Notes: a model not told the origin generated them from the letters alone. DNA of 64,000 nucleotides from Terasakiella pusilla DSM 6293 (GCF_000688235.1 NZ_JHYO01000003.1:124001-188000); one strand, 5' to 3'; numbered from the stretch's first letter, positions 56,681-64,000 are shown. Program-made: numbers and translations.

Positions 56681-57320
56681 GAACCAAGGCCTTCGTTGTA
56701 AGTTACAGCTTTTAGGAGGATGTGTTCTTTTTTTACTGGTTGTCAATCTCATCGGATCACAAGCATGGGCTAAAGAGCTGAAAATTCTAGCCTTTGGGGA
56801 TAGTCTAACAGCGGGATATCGCTTGCCACAGGGGGATGGCTTCCCCGAACAGTTGGAAAGTCGCCTACGGGCAGAAGGCCATGACATCAAGGTGATTAAT
56901 GCCGGGGTGTCAGGTGATACCACCCAAGGCGGATTGGCGCGCCTGAACTGGGCATTGGCAGATCAGCCCGATGTGGTGATCCTTGAGTTGGGGGCCAATG
57001 ATGCTTTGCGCGGGATTGATCCGGCAATCACCAAACAGAATCTGGACCAAATGATTACCCTGTTTAAAGAAAAAGGCGTGACGGTCTTACTGGCAGGGAT
57101 GCTGGCTCCGCCTAATTTGGGCGCCGAATATGGTGAACAGTTTAATTCGATTTATCAGACACTTGCGAAAAAGCATGCCGTCGCCCTATATCCGTTCTTT
57201 CTTGATGGCGTCGCGGGGAATCCGGATTTAAATCTGGATGACGGTATTCATCCGACTAAAGAGGGCGTTGCGATCATTGTGGATCGTATTCTGCCGTATG
57301 TTTTAAAGGTGATTAATTAA
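56679..57320 (+). CDS. tesA: Arylesterase / lysophospholipase TesA-like (SGNH hydrolase)
   Basis: A 213-residue periplasmic SGNH esterase. A signal peptide (LLGGCVLFLLVVNLIGSQAWA) precedes block I ILAFGDSLTAGYRLP with the catalytic Ser. Block II Gly is in NAGVSGDTTQGG, block III Asn in VILELGANDALRGID, and block V Asp-His in LNLDDGIHPTKEG. It would hydrolyse thioesters or lysophospholipids. ATG 56679 is preferred because GGGAG lies eight bases before it; ATG 56646 is inside ybbA. Stop and next start overlap (TAATG). Confidence 0.93.
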   Translation: MNQGLRCKLQLLGGCVLFLLVVNLIGSQAWAKELKILAFGDSLTAGYRLPQGDGFPEQLESRLRAEGHDIKVINAGVSGDTTQGGLARLNWALADQPDVVILELGANDALRGIDPAITKQNLDQMITLFKEKGVTVLLAGMLAPPNLGAEYGEQFNSIYQTLAKKHAVALYPFFLDGVAGNPDLNLDDGIHPTKEGVAIIVDRILPYVLKVIN

Positions 57321-58366
57321 TGGAATATAGAAAATTAGGCCGCACGGATATTGATGTGAGTCTCGCCTGTCTGGGCACCATGACATGGGGTGAGCAAAAC
57401 ACCGAAGCCGAAGGTCATGAGCAGATGGATTATGCCGTCGGTGAAGGGATCAACTTTTTTGATGTCGCGGAAATGTATCCGATTTCTCCGCGCAAAGAGA
57501 CCTATGCCGACACCGAACGCGTGATCGGGAATTGGTTTGAAAAAACCAAAAAGCGCGAAGATATTGTTCTGGCAACAAAAGTTATCGGTCCAGGGGCGCA
57601 TTTTGATTATGTGCGCGATGGTGCCAAACGCTTGACGGAGAAAGAGGTACTGAGCGCGGTTGAAGGCAGCCTGCAACGTTTGAAAACCGATTATATCGAT
57701 GTCTATCAAATCCATTGGCCGTCCCGCCCGAGCAACTATTTTGGCAAGCTGGACTACCCCGATGGGGCTGATTTTTCCGATGCAGTGCCGATTGAAGAAA
57801 CCTTTGGTGCCATGGTTAAATTGATCGAACAAGGCAAAATCCGTCACTTTGGTCTGTCCAACGAAAGTGCGTGGGGCACGATGGAATATGTTCGTCTGGC
57901 GGAAAAGAACGGCTGGCCGCGTCCGGTGTCGATCCAAAACCCCTATAACCTGATGTGCCGTCAGTTTGAAGTTGGCCTCTCGGAAGTGGTTGCCCACGAA
58001 CAAGTCGGTTTGTTGGCCTATTCCCCACTGGGCGGTGGAACCTTGTCCGGTAAGTATCTCAACGGTCAAAAGCCGGAAGGCGCGCGGATTACCATTTGGC
58101 CGGAGCGGTATTCTCGTTTCACCAAACCGCGCGGTATTGATGCCACGCAGTCTTATTTTGAAGTGGCGCAAAAGCACGGGTTGGATATGGCGCAGATGGC
58201 GCTGGCGTATCTGAAAACGAAAACCTTTATGACCAGTGTGATCATTGGGGCGACCAAGATGGATCAGTTGAAGTCCAACATCGCTGCCTTTGATCTGGAC
58301 TTGTCAGATGAGGTGCTGGCGGATATCGAGGCTGTCCATCAGTCAAATCCGAATCCGGCTCCGTAA
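57320..58366 (+). CDS. Aldo/keto reductase (Tas-like)
   Basis: A 348-residue NADP(H)-dependent aldo-keto reductase barrel. It begins MEYRKLGRTDIDVSLACLGT and includes DVAEMYPISP with catalytic Asp and Tyr. VLATKVIGPG follows, then the His region VYQIHWPSRPSNYFGKL; SVIIGATKMDQLKSNI is the cofactor end. The WPSRPxNxFG motif and length match the E. coli Tas group. The natural substrate is unknown. Coupled to tesA by TAATG, although no joint function is evident. Confidence 0.93.
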   Translation: MEYRKLGRTDIDVSLACLGTMTWGEQNTEAEGHEQMDYAVGEGINFFDVAEMYPISPRKETYADTERVIGNWFEKTKKREDIVLATKVIGPGAHFDYVRDGAKRLTEKEVLSAVEGSLQRLKTDYIDVYQIHWPSRPSNYFGKLDYPDGADFSDAVPIEETFGAMVKLIEQGKIRHFGLSNESAWGTMEYVRLAEKNGWPRPVSIQNPYNLMCRQFEVGLSEVVAHEQVGLLAYSPLGGGTLSGKYLNGQKPEGARITIWPERYSRFTKPRGIDATQSYFEVAQKHGLDMAQMALAYLKTKTFMTSVIIGATKMDQLKSNIAAFDLDLSDEVLADIEAVHQSNPNPAP

Positions 58367-58387
58367 GGTGCCGAGCGGATTTTAAGC

Positions 58388-58427
58388 ATAAAAAAAACGG
58401 GGCAGCCGATTAATGCCCCGTTTTTTA
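58388..58427. terminator. Bidirectional terminator between the aldo/keto reductase gene and hupE
   Basis: ACGGGGCA (58397-58404) pairs with TGCCCCGT (58414-58421), with an A run before and a T run after, so it can end both converging genes. Confidence 0.92.
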
Positions 58428-58447
58428 TTGTGCGTGTCTTTTAAGTC

Positions 58448-59032
58448 TTAGAGGACAAAAAGCACCGCACCCATCACAGCGATTGCACTGCCGCTTGCGC
58501 GCAAGGCGATCGGCGTGATGTCTTTATCTAGTTTGCGTGCCAGCAAGCTTGCCCCGACGCCTGCGCCATGCAGTAAGGCTGTGGCAATAACAAAGCCAAG
58601 GCCATATGCCAGACCACTTGCATCCATCGGCATTTCCGTGCCGTGGGCGTGACCGTGGAAAATGGCGAGGAAGCCAACGAGAACCATCGCGGCGGCTGGC
58701 GGGAATTGACGACCAAGCGCAATGACAGCCCCCAAAACAATGATAGAGCCGACGATGCCGATCTCAACCATTGGCACAGCAACGCCGTTGAGGCCCAATG
58801 CGCCGCCAAAAACCATCATGGCAACGAAAGACGCCGGGATCAGCCACAAGGATTTACCGCCTTGTTGGGCCGCCAAGATACCAACGGCAACCATGGCGAG
58901 GATATGATCCAGACCACCGATCGGGTGGGTGAAACCGCTTGCCATGCTGGAGCCTGTGCCAATACCCGTATGGGCCATGGCTGGCATGGCAGCGACGGTC
59001 AGCGCCGCTGCCAAAAAGAATGATCGTTTCAT
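58448..59032 (-). CDS. hupE: HupE/UreJ-family nickel transporter
   Basis: A 194-residue membrane protein. A signal peptide ends at AMA; the mature N-terminus HTGIG and segment FTHPIGGLDHILAMVAVGILA carry the His and Asp residues typical of HupE nickel permeases. About six helices follow, with FLAIFHGHAHGTEMP as the second histidine region. It would bring Ni2+ (or Co2+) into the cell. It is divergent from nikR across a palindromic NikR-type operator, so repression by nickel is very likely. No hydrogenase or urease genes are in the window. Confidence 0.93.
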   Translation of the reverse strand: MKRSFFLAAALTVAAMPAMAHTGIGTGSSMASGFTHPIGGLDHILAMVAVGILAAQQGGKSLWLIPASFVAMMVFGGALGLNGVAVPMVEIGIVGSIIVLGAVIALGRQFPPAAAMVLVGFLAIFHGHAHGTEMPMDASGLAYGLGFVIATALLHGAGVGASLLARKLDKDITPIALRASGSAIAVMGAVLFVL

Positions 59033-59066
59033 GGAGAAATTCCCCTTATACTATAAAGAACGTTTT

Positions 59067-59093
59067 GTATGATTTTTTTGAAAAATATCATAC
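59067..59093. promoter_or_regulatory. NikR operator candidate between hupE and nikR
   Basis: GTATGA (59067-59072) and TCATAC (59088-59093) are the exact half-sites known for E. coli NikR, here with 15 bases between them instead of 16. The whole 27 bases are a near palindrome around the G at 59080. Confidence 0.85.
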
Positions 59094-59125
59094 TTTTTAC
59101 CTGATGCAACAAAGAAAGTTTTTAA

Positions 59126-59530
59126 ATGGAACGGGTTACAATCACACTTGAAGACGAACTGCTGGAAAAATTCGATAAATTGATCGAAGCAAAGGGGTAT
59201 AAGAATCGCTCCGAAGGTATCCGTGATGCGTTGCGTTCCCTATTGGCCGAAGAAGAAGTGTCCTCTAATGACGAGGCGAAATGTGTGGGCTGTGTCGTCT
59301 ATATGTATAATCATAAAGAACGCACGCTGTCTTCGCGTCTGGTTGAAGAACATCATCATCACCATGATATTCCGGCGGCAACGTTGCATTTGCATGTGGA
59401 TGCGGAAAACTGTCTGGAAACCACAGTCTTAAACGGTACGGTCAAGCAGGTTCGCTCTATGGCGAATCGCATTACGTCCCAAACCGGCGTCAAGCACGGC
59501 TGGCTGCATATTGTCCCGTTGGACGACTGA
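59126..59530 (+). CDS. nikR: Nickel-responsive transcriptional regulator NikR
   Basis: A 134-residue ribbon-helix-helix repressor. Residues 2-45 (ERVTITLEDELLEKFDKLIE, YKNRSEGIRDALRSLL) form the RHH DNA-binding part. The C-terminal ACT-like domain has the square-planar nickel ligands in LHLHVDAENCLE (H-x-H-x5-C) with the remaining His in the HHHHHDIP run. Length is standard. It is divergent from hupE and the operator between them gives likely autoregulation. Confidence 0.95.
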   Translation: MERVTITLEDELLEKFDKLIEAKGYKNRSEGIRDALRSLLAEEEVSSNDEAKCVGCVVYMYNHKERTLSSRLVEEHHHHHDIPAATLHLHVDAENCLETTVLNGTVKQVRSMANRITSQTGVKHGWLHIVPLDD

Positions 59531-59532
59531 GT

Positions 59533-60090
59533 TTAACTGTCGTTTTTATCGTCTGGTTGGTCGCGTTGGTCCAGTGATCCGCTATAGCCAAACATATTGC
59601 GCGCATCTTTCATCACGTCGTCAAAGAAGTCGGGATCAAGGTCGCGAATATTGGTCATCAGGCGGGCTTCAAAGGACATGGAGACCTTGACCGACACGTT
59701 TGTCGTTGTCCCTTCATCGGTTTCGGTTTGTGAAACGATGATTTCCATGACGGTTTTATGGGTGGCTTCAAACAGGATGCCCTGACGTTTGGCATAAAGG
59801 TCATCCCCATAGGCGGCCTTGTTTTTGTTCAACAGGCTGTCAAACTTGGCAAGGGCCGTGCGCGCCTCTTCCTGCCCTTTACTGAGCAGTTCAACCAGAT
59901 CGTCCGTTGATTTGGCGTTACGGATTTTGTCTTTTAGATTTTCGCCTGCATTGAGGTCGATATAATCCTTTGCCTCTGCTTTATCCGTATCGGACTTGGC
60001 AGATGAGGAGTCGCCATCTTTGCTGGCTGCGCGGGTATAATAGTTCGCGCCTCCATTCGCATTGATGCCAAGGGCTGATGTAAAGACCAT
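59533..60090 (-). CDS. Hypothetical protein, 185 aa
   Basis: I do not recognise this protein. It begins MVFTSALGINANGGANYYTR, followed by a polar Ser/Asp/Lys stretch (about 20-50). A helical middle (LVELLSKGQEEARTALAKFD) leads to a more regular region with strands (HKTVMEIIVSQTE, TNVSVKVSMSFEARLM). The acidic C-terminus is DLDPDFFDDVMKDARNMFGY then DQRDQPDDKNDS. No signal peptide or membrane segment. It converges on nikR with a two-base gap. Its start resembles short proteins with flagellar-type N-termini, but no function can be assigned. Confidence 0.72.
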   Translation of the reverse strand: MVFTSALGINANGGANYYTRAASKDGDSSSAKSDTDKAEAKDYIDLNAGENLKDKIRNAKSTDDLVELLSKGQEEARTALAKFDSLLNKNKAAYGDDLYAKRQGILFEATHKTVMEIIVSQTETDEGTTTNVSVKVSMSFEARLMTNIRDLDPDFFDDVMKDARNMFGYSGSLDQRDQPDDKNDS

Positions 60091-60172
60091 TCTGGTGACC
60101 CACTTTTGTTTTTCTAAACAGATAAGCAGCCTAGCATATTCGGGCGGATTTCTCCAGTGTCTGTAAGAGACG

Positions 60173-60376
60173 CTAGTTTATTTGTTCCGGTGCCGGGGTA
60201 TCGTCTTCAGCCGGGATACCCAGCGGATCGACTTCCACGCGATCCGCGATCAGTTCGCAGGCGTCGGCATTTGTGGTCATTTGTTCTTTAAGGTCGGGGT
60301 TTTGCTCGCCAACGGCGCGGAAAAAATTTGATGCGGCGCGCAGAAGTTTTGCGGCAAGTTCAGCATTGTTAGCCAT
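60173..60376 (-). CDS. Hypothetical small acidic protein, 67 aa
   Basis: A small protein of unknown family: an amphipathic helical N-terminal part (AELAAKLLRAASNFFRAVGE; KEQMTTNADACELIADRVE) followed by a flexible acidic tail rich in Pro, Glu and Asp. An AGAGGG site lies just before ATG 60376. It is cytoplasmic by composition. Divergent from the NnrU gene. Frame and ribosome site argue it is real, but length limits confidence. Confidence 0.65.
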   Translation of the reverse strand: MANNAELAAKLLRAASNFFRAVGEQNPDLKEQMTTNADACELIADRVEVDPLGIPAEDDTPAPEQIN

Positions 60377-60439
60377 AGGACCCTCTTTTTTATAAAACTG
60401 GGCCTAGACTAACGGGCGAGGGGGTATATTGTAAAGGTC

Positions 60440-61087
60440 ATGAGCCAACTTCTTTTTTCTATTGCTGTTTTTTTGGCAGCCCATGTCGTCCCGTCCTATC
60501 AGCCGTTACGTCAGCAACTGGTTGATCGCATGGGGGAACGCTCTTTTATGTCCGCATATGGGGTGGTTTCACTTGCCTTGTTTATTTGGGTGATCGCAAG
60601 CTATCTCAACGCGCCCTATGTGGAACTGTGGCTTATGCAGACGTGGATGCGCCATACGGTGCTGTTGGTGATGTTTTTTGTCTGTTTGTTGTGGGTCTGC
60701 GCGTTTTCCCAACCTAATCCCTTTTCGTTAGGGAAAGGAGGGAAGGGATATGATCCTGCACGTCCGGGGATTGTTGCGCTCACGCGTCATCCGGCCCTTG
60801 TCGGTCTGGCGGGATGGTCATTTATTCACATTTTGCCCAATGGGGATCTGGCGTCCCTGCTGTTTTTCGGGACGATGGGGGCGCTGAGTCTCTATGGTCC
60901 GCGATCCATGGTGCAAAAGCGCCAACGGCAATTGGGATATGAGAGATGGCAAAGTCTGATGGATCAGACGAAAAGAGGCTGGCCTCAAATCGGGCTCATG
61001 CGCTGGATCGCAACTGTCCTTTTATATATAGGACTGGTGATCGCGCACGAACCCGTTATCGGTGTCGCGCCAATATACTGGCCTTAG
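60440..61087 (+). CDS. NnrU-family membrane protein
   Basis: A 215-residue inner-membrane protein with about six helices. LFSIAVFLAAHVVPSYQPLR at the N-terminus, NPFSLG and IVALTRHPALVGLAGWSFIH in the middle are the NnrU domain landmarks. Relatives occur in nitrite/nitric oxide reduction loci and in carotenoid isomerase (Z-ISO), where the fold binds heme. No denitrification genes are nearby, so the role here is open. It overlaps gpt on the other strand by four bases. Confidence 0.92.
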   Translation: MSQLLFSIAVFLAAHVVPSYQPLRQQLVDRMGERSFMSAYGVVSLALFIWVIASYLNAPYVELWLMQTWMRHTVLLVMFFVCLLWVCAFSQPNPFSLGKGGKGYDPARPGIVALTRHPALVGLAGWSFIHILPNGDLASLLFFGTMGALSLYGPRSMVQKRQRQLGYERWQSLMDQTKRGWPQIGLMRWIATVLLYIGLVIAHEPVIGVAPIYWP

Positions 61088-61584
61088 CCTTTATTGGTGC
61101 CGATCGGCTTGCTGTATTGCAGCTGTGTATCCCATGGGAAGAAGACCCATGTTTCCTGCTCTACTTCTTTTACAAAAGAATCGACCAGCGGTTTGCCTTC
61201 CGGTTTGGCATATAATGTCACGAAGTAGGCTTTTGGCAGCATTTCGCGCACGACTTTAGCAGTGGTGCCGGTGTCAACCAGATCGTCAATCAACAGGAAG
61301 CCTTCACCGTCTTCGGTTTCTGTGGCTTTTTTCATGACATTTACCGGCGTGCCGTTCAGTTCTGCCGCTTCGTCGCGGTAGGCTTCGCAACAAACTGTAT
61401 CGATCAGTTTCAAGCCCAGCTCACGCGCCATAATCGCCGCAGGGATCAAGCCGCCACGGGTGATGGCGATAATGCCTTTGAATTTTTCACGTTTGGAGAG
61501 TTCACGCGCCAGCTTGCGAGTGTCTTTATGAACCTCTGCCCAAGAAACGATTTCGGAAACAATATCGTCTTCTAAAGATGCCAT
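61084..61584 (-). CDS. gpt: Xanthine-guanine phosphoribosyltransferase
   Basis: A 166-residue type I phosphoribosyltransferase salvaging guanine and xanthine with PRPP. The PRPP loop is FLLIDDLVDTGTTAKVVREM, and IIAITRGGLIPAAIMARELG precedes it as in E. coli Gpt. The C-terminal WVFFPWDTQ is the base-binding region. It fits functionally with the nucleoside importer at 43.5-48 kb, though not in the same operon. Slightly longer than the E. coli enzyme. Confidence 0.94.
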   Translation of the reverse strand: MASLEDDIVSEIVSWAEVHKDTRKLARELSKREKFKGIIAITRGGLIPAAIMARELGLKLIDTVCCEAYRDEAAELNGTPVNVMKKATETEDGEGFLLIDDLVDTGTTAKVVREMLPKAYFVTLYAKPEGKPLVDSFVKEVEQETWVFFPWDTQLQYSKPIGTNKG

Positions 61585-61654
61585 GTTACTTCGATCCTTA
61601 TATGTATAGCGATTTTGGCCTTTCTAATAACTTGAACGGCTGGTCAAGTCAAAG

Positions 61655-61695
61655 GCATAAAAAAACCGGTCCTTAAAAAAAGAACCGGTTTTTTC
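61655..61695 (-). terminator. Intrinsic terminator of the lipoprotein gene
   Basis: AAAAAACCGGT (61660-61670) and ACCGGTTTTTT (61684-61694) pair over 11 bases; on the minus strand the helix ends in a T run just after the 61709 stop. Confidence 0.88.
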
Positions 61696-61708
61696 AATCA
61701 GGGGAGAC

Positions 61709-62863
61709 TTAACGAAGATAAAGGTGAACTTCGTTTGTCTGTGCCGATGCACTGGTGCTCGCGCTCAAGGCAACGCGGCTCGGCGGTAAACCCATTTCTG
61801 TCAGGCTACGCAGAACCTGTTCCGCCTGACGGCGTGCTTGCGTTGTGCCAATGGCTTGCTGACCCGGTGACAGTTGGGACGGCGTGATGGCAACCAGATC
61901 AAATACAGCGTCCGGGCGACGATCCAGAACCTGTTTCACGGTTGTGTAGATCGCTTGTTGATAGTTCACTTTGGAACGATCGAAACGGATCACAACCAAT
62001 GGACGGCGGTTTGTCGGTTGGGCTGTACGTTGGAAGTTAGGACGGGTCACTGTAGATGTGATGCCTGTGTTTGCCCCGCTCATGCGGTTGGACAGGGACG
62101 TGCCGTAAATCTCACCCGCTTTGACGCCTGCGGCCAATGTGTTGAGGTTGGCGCGTTCCGCAGCAACATAGTTTGTCTGACGGCGAACGTCTTCGGCAAC
62201 TTCGCTCAGCAGGCGCTGGATCAGGATCACAGTCTGGTTGACTTCATCCTGCAAAATCGCCAGTTGGCGGTGATCTTCGTCAACCGCACCGGAAATGCCG
62301 AACGTCGCTTGAACGGACTCGAGCATGTAAGAAGACATGCTGGAGTCTTTTTCAACTTTCTGCGCCAGTGAATTCATTTGGGCAATGTCGCTGGACAGAC
62401 GGTCCAGATCGGACAGGGAGCTGTTGAACTGTTGAACCAGGATCGGGTTACCGGGTGTGGTCCCGACTTGCAGGCGCGCGTTGATCGCGGCAACTGTGCC
62501 ATGATAACGCTGCGAGTCCTGAATTGTCTGGCCGCGCAGATCCTGAAGTTCATTGTTGTGAATACGGATTTGTTCGATCAGTTGAGCAAGTTCGCCACGC
62601 ATGGCCTGAACTTTTTTACCAACGAATGTGCCTGTTGCCTCACCGGGGGTGACAGGTGCAGGTTCGAAATTTGTGCTACCCAGTTCAGGTTGCCCCTGTA
62701 TTTGCGTTGCAGCAACGTTTTGTGCAGCTTCTGCAGATGCAGCAGCGTCCTGCGTTGTTTCCTCACCCGTGAGAGAAGGCCAGAGCGCTTCTTCGGTGAA
62801 TGAACATGCAGACAACGCGAGTGCTGAAATGACTATCCCTGCCTTTGACCACTTAAGAACCAT
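61709..62863 (-). CDS. Lipoprotein with coiled coil and OmpA-like C-terminus
   Basis: A 384-residue envelope protein. The signal peptide ends in a lipobox (ALSACS), so the mature N-terminal Cys is lipidated near residue 20. A Thr/Ala/Gln-rich linker leads to a long helical or coiled-coil stretch (about 80-250). The last 100 residues (PLVVIRFDRSKVNYQQAIYT; ARRQAEQVLRSLTEMGLPPS; TNEVHLYLR) follow the strand-helix pattern of OmpA-like peptidoglycan-binding domains, though the usual Asp/Arg anchors are not obvious. It probably spans from outer membrane to cell wall. Monocistronic. Confidence 0.8.
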   Translation of the reverse strand: MVLKWSKAGIVISALALSACSFTEEALWPSLTGEETTQDAAASAEAAQNVAATQIQGQPELGSTNFEPAPVTPGEATGTFVGKKVQAMRGELAQLIEQIRIHNNELQDLRGQTIQDSQRYHGTVAAINARLQVGTTPGNPILVQQFNSSLSDLDRLSSDIAQMNSLAQKVEKDSSMSSYMLESVQATFGISGAVDEDHRQLAILQDEVNQTVILIQRLLSEVAEDVRRQTNYVAAERANLNTLAAGVKAGEIYGTSLSNRMSGANTGITSTVTRPNFQRTAQPTNRRPLVVIRFDRSKVNYQQAIYTTVKQVLDRRPDAVFDLVAITPSQLSPGQQAIGTTQARRQAEQVLRSLTEMGLPPSRVALSASTSASAQTNEVHLYLR

Positions 62864-63087
62864 AGTGTACGGCTACCTTTTTTTAAGTCCAAAACCGACC
62901 CAAGATGGATCAGTTTGTAAAAAATGTTAGATTCCCCTGAGGTATGCCTTGGTTCCCCCAGATATTTGCGTCCAAATCTTACCCTAAAGGAAACAACACA
63001 GACAAGGGCGTATTTAGGTTTTTTTGCAGTTAACTATTGAGAAAATCGACTTTTTGAATTTTTTTTGAAAAAAGTGAATTTTTCCTC

Positions 63088-63116
63088 TTGACCAATGGGG
63101 GTGATATGGCTACTTT
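63088..63116 (+). promoter_or_regulatory. Promoter of tRNA-Arg
   Basis: TTGACC (63088-63093), a 17-base spacer and TACTTT (63111-63116), about 45 bases upstream of the tRNA. The preceding gap 62864-63087 is AT-rich and holds no gene. Confidence 0.6.
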
Positions 63117-63161
63117 CCGGCCACCCCAAGAGGGCAGGCCACACAGGCCGAAACAAAATAA

Positions 63162-63238
63162 GCGCCCATAGCTCAACTGGATAGAGTACCTGACTACGAA
63201 TCAGGCGGTTGGAGGTTCGACTCCTTCTGGGCGCGCCA
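63162..63238 (+). tRNA. tRNA-Arg (anticodon ACG), CCA encoded
   Basis: Acceptor GCGCCCA (63162-63168) pairs with TGGGCGC (63228-63234), followed by discriminator G and genomic CCA. The D-loop AACTGGATAGA, the anticodon stem CCTGA/TCAGG with loop CTACGAA, and the T-loop GGTTCGACTCC are all in place. The ACG anticodon is normally deaminated to ICG and reads CGU, CGC and CGA codons. No integrase or att duplication is seen next to its 3' end. Confidence 0.97.
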
Positions 63239-63242
63239 TTTT

Positions 63243-63275
63243 CAAAACCCCAAGGTTAACGCCTTGGGGTTTTGC
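63243..63275. terminator. Intrinsic terminator between tRNA-Arg and the HD-GYP gene
   Basis: CAAAACCCCAAGG and CCTTGGGGTTTTG form a perfect 13-bp stem over a six-base loop; symmetric A and T runs suit both directions. Confidence 0.9.
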
Positions 63276-63294
63276 TTTATGTCTTTCTTTTTTT

Positions 63295-64000
63295 CTACAA
63301 ATGTTCAGGTGCCATCCGGCTGCCTTCGCGGATGGCGATTTTGTATAGCTCGGTTGCGTTTGCTTTTGTTAGGGCAAAAATTTCGGCATCAAGCTGCCCT
63401 TTCTCCTGCATACCTTCCATAATATCGATGACTTTTTCTGCTTGCAGACGGGCGCGATAGGGGCGTTTTTGGCAGAGCGCCTGAAAAATATCAGCGATGG
63501 TCAGAATACGGGTTGGGATATCGATTTGATCACCTGCCCAACCAAAAGGATAGCCGGACCCGTCCAGTTTTTCGTGATGTTCCGAGGCCCATTTGGCAAT
63601 GGGGGTATGGGGAAAAATGGCTTTTAAAACGCGTTTGCTGTCCAGCGGGTGGCTGCGCATCTGCGAAACTTCATCGTCGGTCAGGGCATTTGGTTTTTCC
63701 AGAATCTCGTCCGGTGTACGCAATTTCCCCACATCATGTAGCAGGCCGGCGATTCGAAGCGTGCGGCGTTCTTTTTCGGTCAACCCCATAAAGCCGGAAA
63801 TGGTGTAGGCAAGATCGGCAACCCGCAGACTGTGGTAATGCGTAAACGGGCTTTTGGCATCGACGATTAAAGAGATCAATTCACCCAGTGCTTCGACCTG
63901 ATCAAAGCTGAGGACGACTTTGTGATCGGCAAAATCCAAGGTTTCGAAAATCGCTTCATCCAGATATTCATCGCGCAGTTCCAGCCAGAAGCTATCGCGT
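63295..64000 (-). CDS. HD-GYP domain protein, cut by the window end
   Basis: The frame is open from the window edge (RDSFWLELRDEYLDEAIFET) to TAG at 63295-63297, so at least 235 residues with the start missing. A TTG at 63939 is in frame, but coding continues above it. The HD motif is LRIAGLLHDVGKLRTPDEIL; the GYP motif lies in WASEHHEKLDGSGYPFG; RILTIADIFQALCQKRPYR follows. Such domains hydrolyse cyclic di-GMP. The missing N-terminus may be a receiver or other sensor. Whether it is catalytically complete cannot be judged fully. Confidence 0.9.
   Translation of the reverse strand, partial: RDSFWLELRDEYLDEAIFETLDFADHKVVLSFDQVEALGELISLIVDAKSPFTHYHSLRVADLAYTISGFMGLTEKERRTLRIAGLLHDVGKLRTPDEILEKPNALTDDEVSQMRSHPLDSKRVLKAIFPHTPIAKWASEHHEKLDGSGYPFGWAGDQIDIPTRILTIADIFQALCQKRPYRARLQAEKVIDIMEGMQEKGQLDAEIFALTKANATELYKIAIREGSRMAPEHL

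Noticed and set aside
56681-56923. 81-codon N-terminal extension of YbbA
   Set aside because: It is antisense to the TesA signal and catalytic Ser region and not similar to ABC ATPases.
63162-63238. tRNA-Arg as an integration site of a mobile element
   Set aside because: No integrase, no duplicated 3' tRNA end and no change of composition beyond it within the window.

Overview
The window looks like chromosome of a free-living, Gram-negative alphaproteobacterium at roughly 50% GC. The best fit is a Rhodospirillales-type (Terasakiella/Thalassospira-like) marine organism. Evidence for this is a cytochrome bc1 operon tail, a hemC / hemD-mitofilin / HemY-TPR operon, a DUF1674/SDHAF4-type gene, a bifunctional cysNC, and glnK-amtB with sigma-54-like promoters. 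No genus-level marker was seen. There are no phage genes, insertion sequences or CRISPR arrays; this is core chromosome with one surface-polysaccharide island.

Layout. 1-1.1 kb: end of petB and complete petC. 1.26-1.46 kb: an unexplained, strongly structured RNA candidate. 1.6-5.5 kb: a coiled-coil protein, then a ubiH-type hydroxylase and an asparagine synthetase on the minus strand. 5.6-9.1 kb: glnK-amtB and a second ammonium transporter, each behind a -24/-12 (sigma-54) promoter candidate. 9.2-12.1 kb: cysD-cysNC sulfate activation. 12.2-23 kb: polysaccharide region. It holds a heparinase II/III-like protein, a five-gene minus-strand operon (UDP-glucuronate 4-epimerase-like, UDP-sugar dehydrogenase, glycosyltransferase, WbpL-like phosphoglycosyltransferase, WbpM-like 4,6-dehydratase), and a divergent SxtJ / 49-residue DUF5989 / carbamoyltransferase cassette. 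23-25 kb: gpsA-YciI-EVE-Rieske. 25.3-31 kb: acs, an orphan hybrid histidine kinase and purH. 31.2-37.1 kb: a periplasmic binding protein, YbjQ, RsmB, HtpX, an SDHAF4-like protein, a nuclease and a TPR protein. 37.1-42.5 kb: tsaD, divergent from hemC, a hemD-mitofilin fusion and HemY-TPR. 42.6-48.2 kb: a tRNA-dihydrouridine synthase overlapping a complete BMP-type nucleoside ABC importer. 48.3-52.5 kb: a DUF2946-like protein with a PepSY membrane protein, a J-domain protein with an RHH-like N-terminus, and a D-glycerate dehydrogenase-like gene. 52.6-58.4 kb: a Bax-inhibitor family protein, ybbP-ybbA divergent from tesA, and an aldo-keto reductase. 58.4-64 kb: hupE/nikR around a NikR-type operator, small hypothetical genes, NnrU, gpt, an OmpA-like lipoprotein, tRNA-Arg(ACG) and a truncated HD-GYP gene.

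How the genes work together. Three assimilation themes sit side by side: ammonium uptake, sulfate activation and acetate activation. The polysaccharide locus can plausibly make a UDP-uronic acid and a 6-deoxy-amino sugar, start a lipid-linked oligosaccharide with the latter, and decorate the glycan by carbamoylation. Most transcription units end in clear intrinsic terminators, and many operon genes overlap by 1-4 bases (TAATG or ATGA).

The observations most worth follow-up are the structured RNA at 1261-1460, the SxtJ/DUF5989/carbamoyltransferase cassette, the hemD-mitofilin fusion, the RHH-like/J-domain fusion, the shared CATG start of ybbA and tesA, the NikR operator with a 15-base spacer, and an AT-rich 5' end in the glycerate dehydrogenase gene. 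No clearly new defence or mobile system was found.
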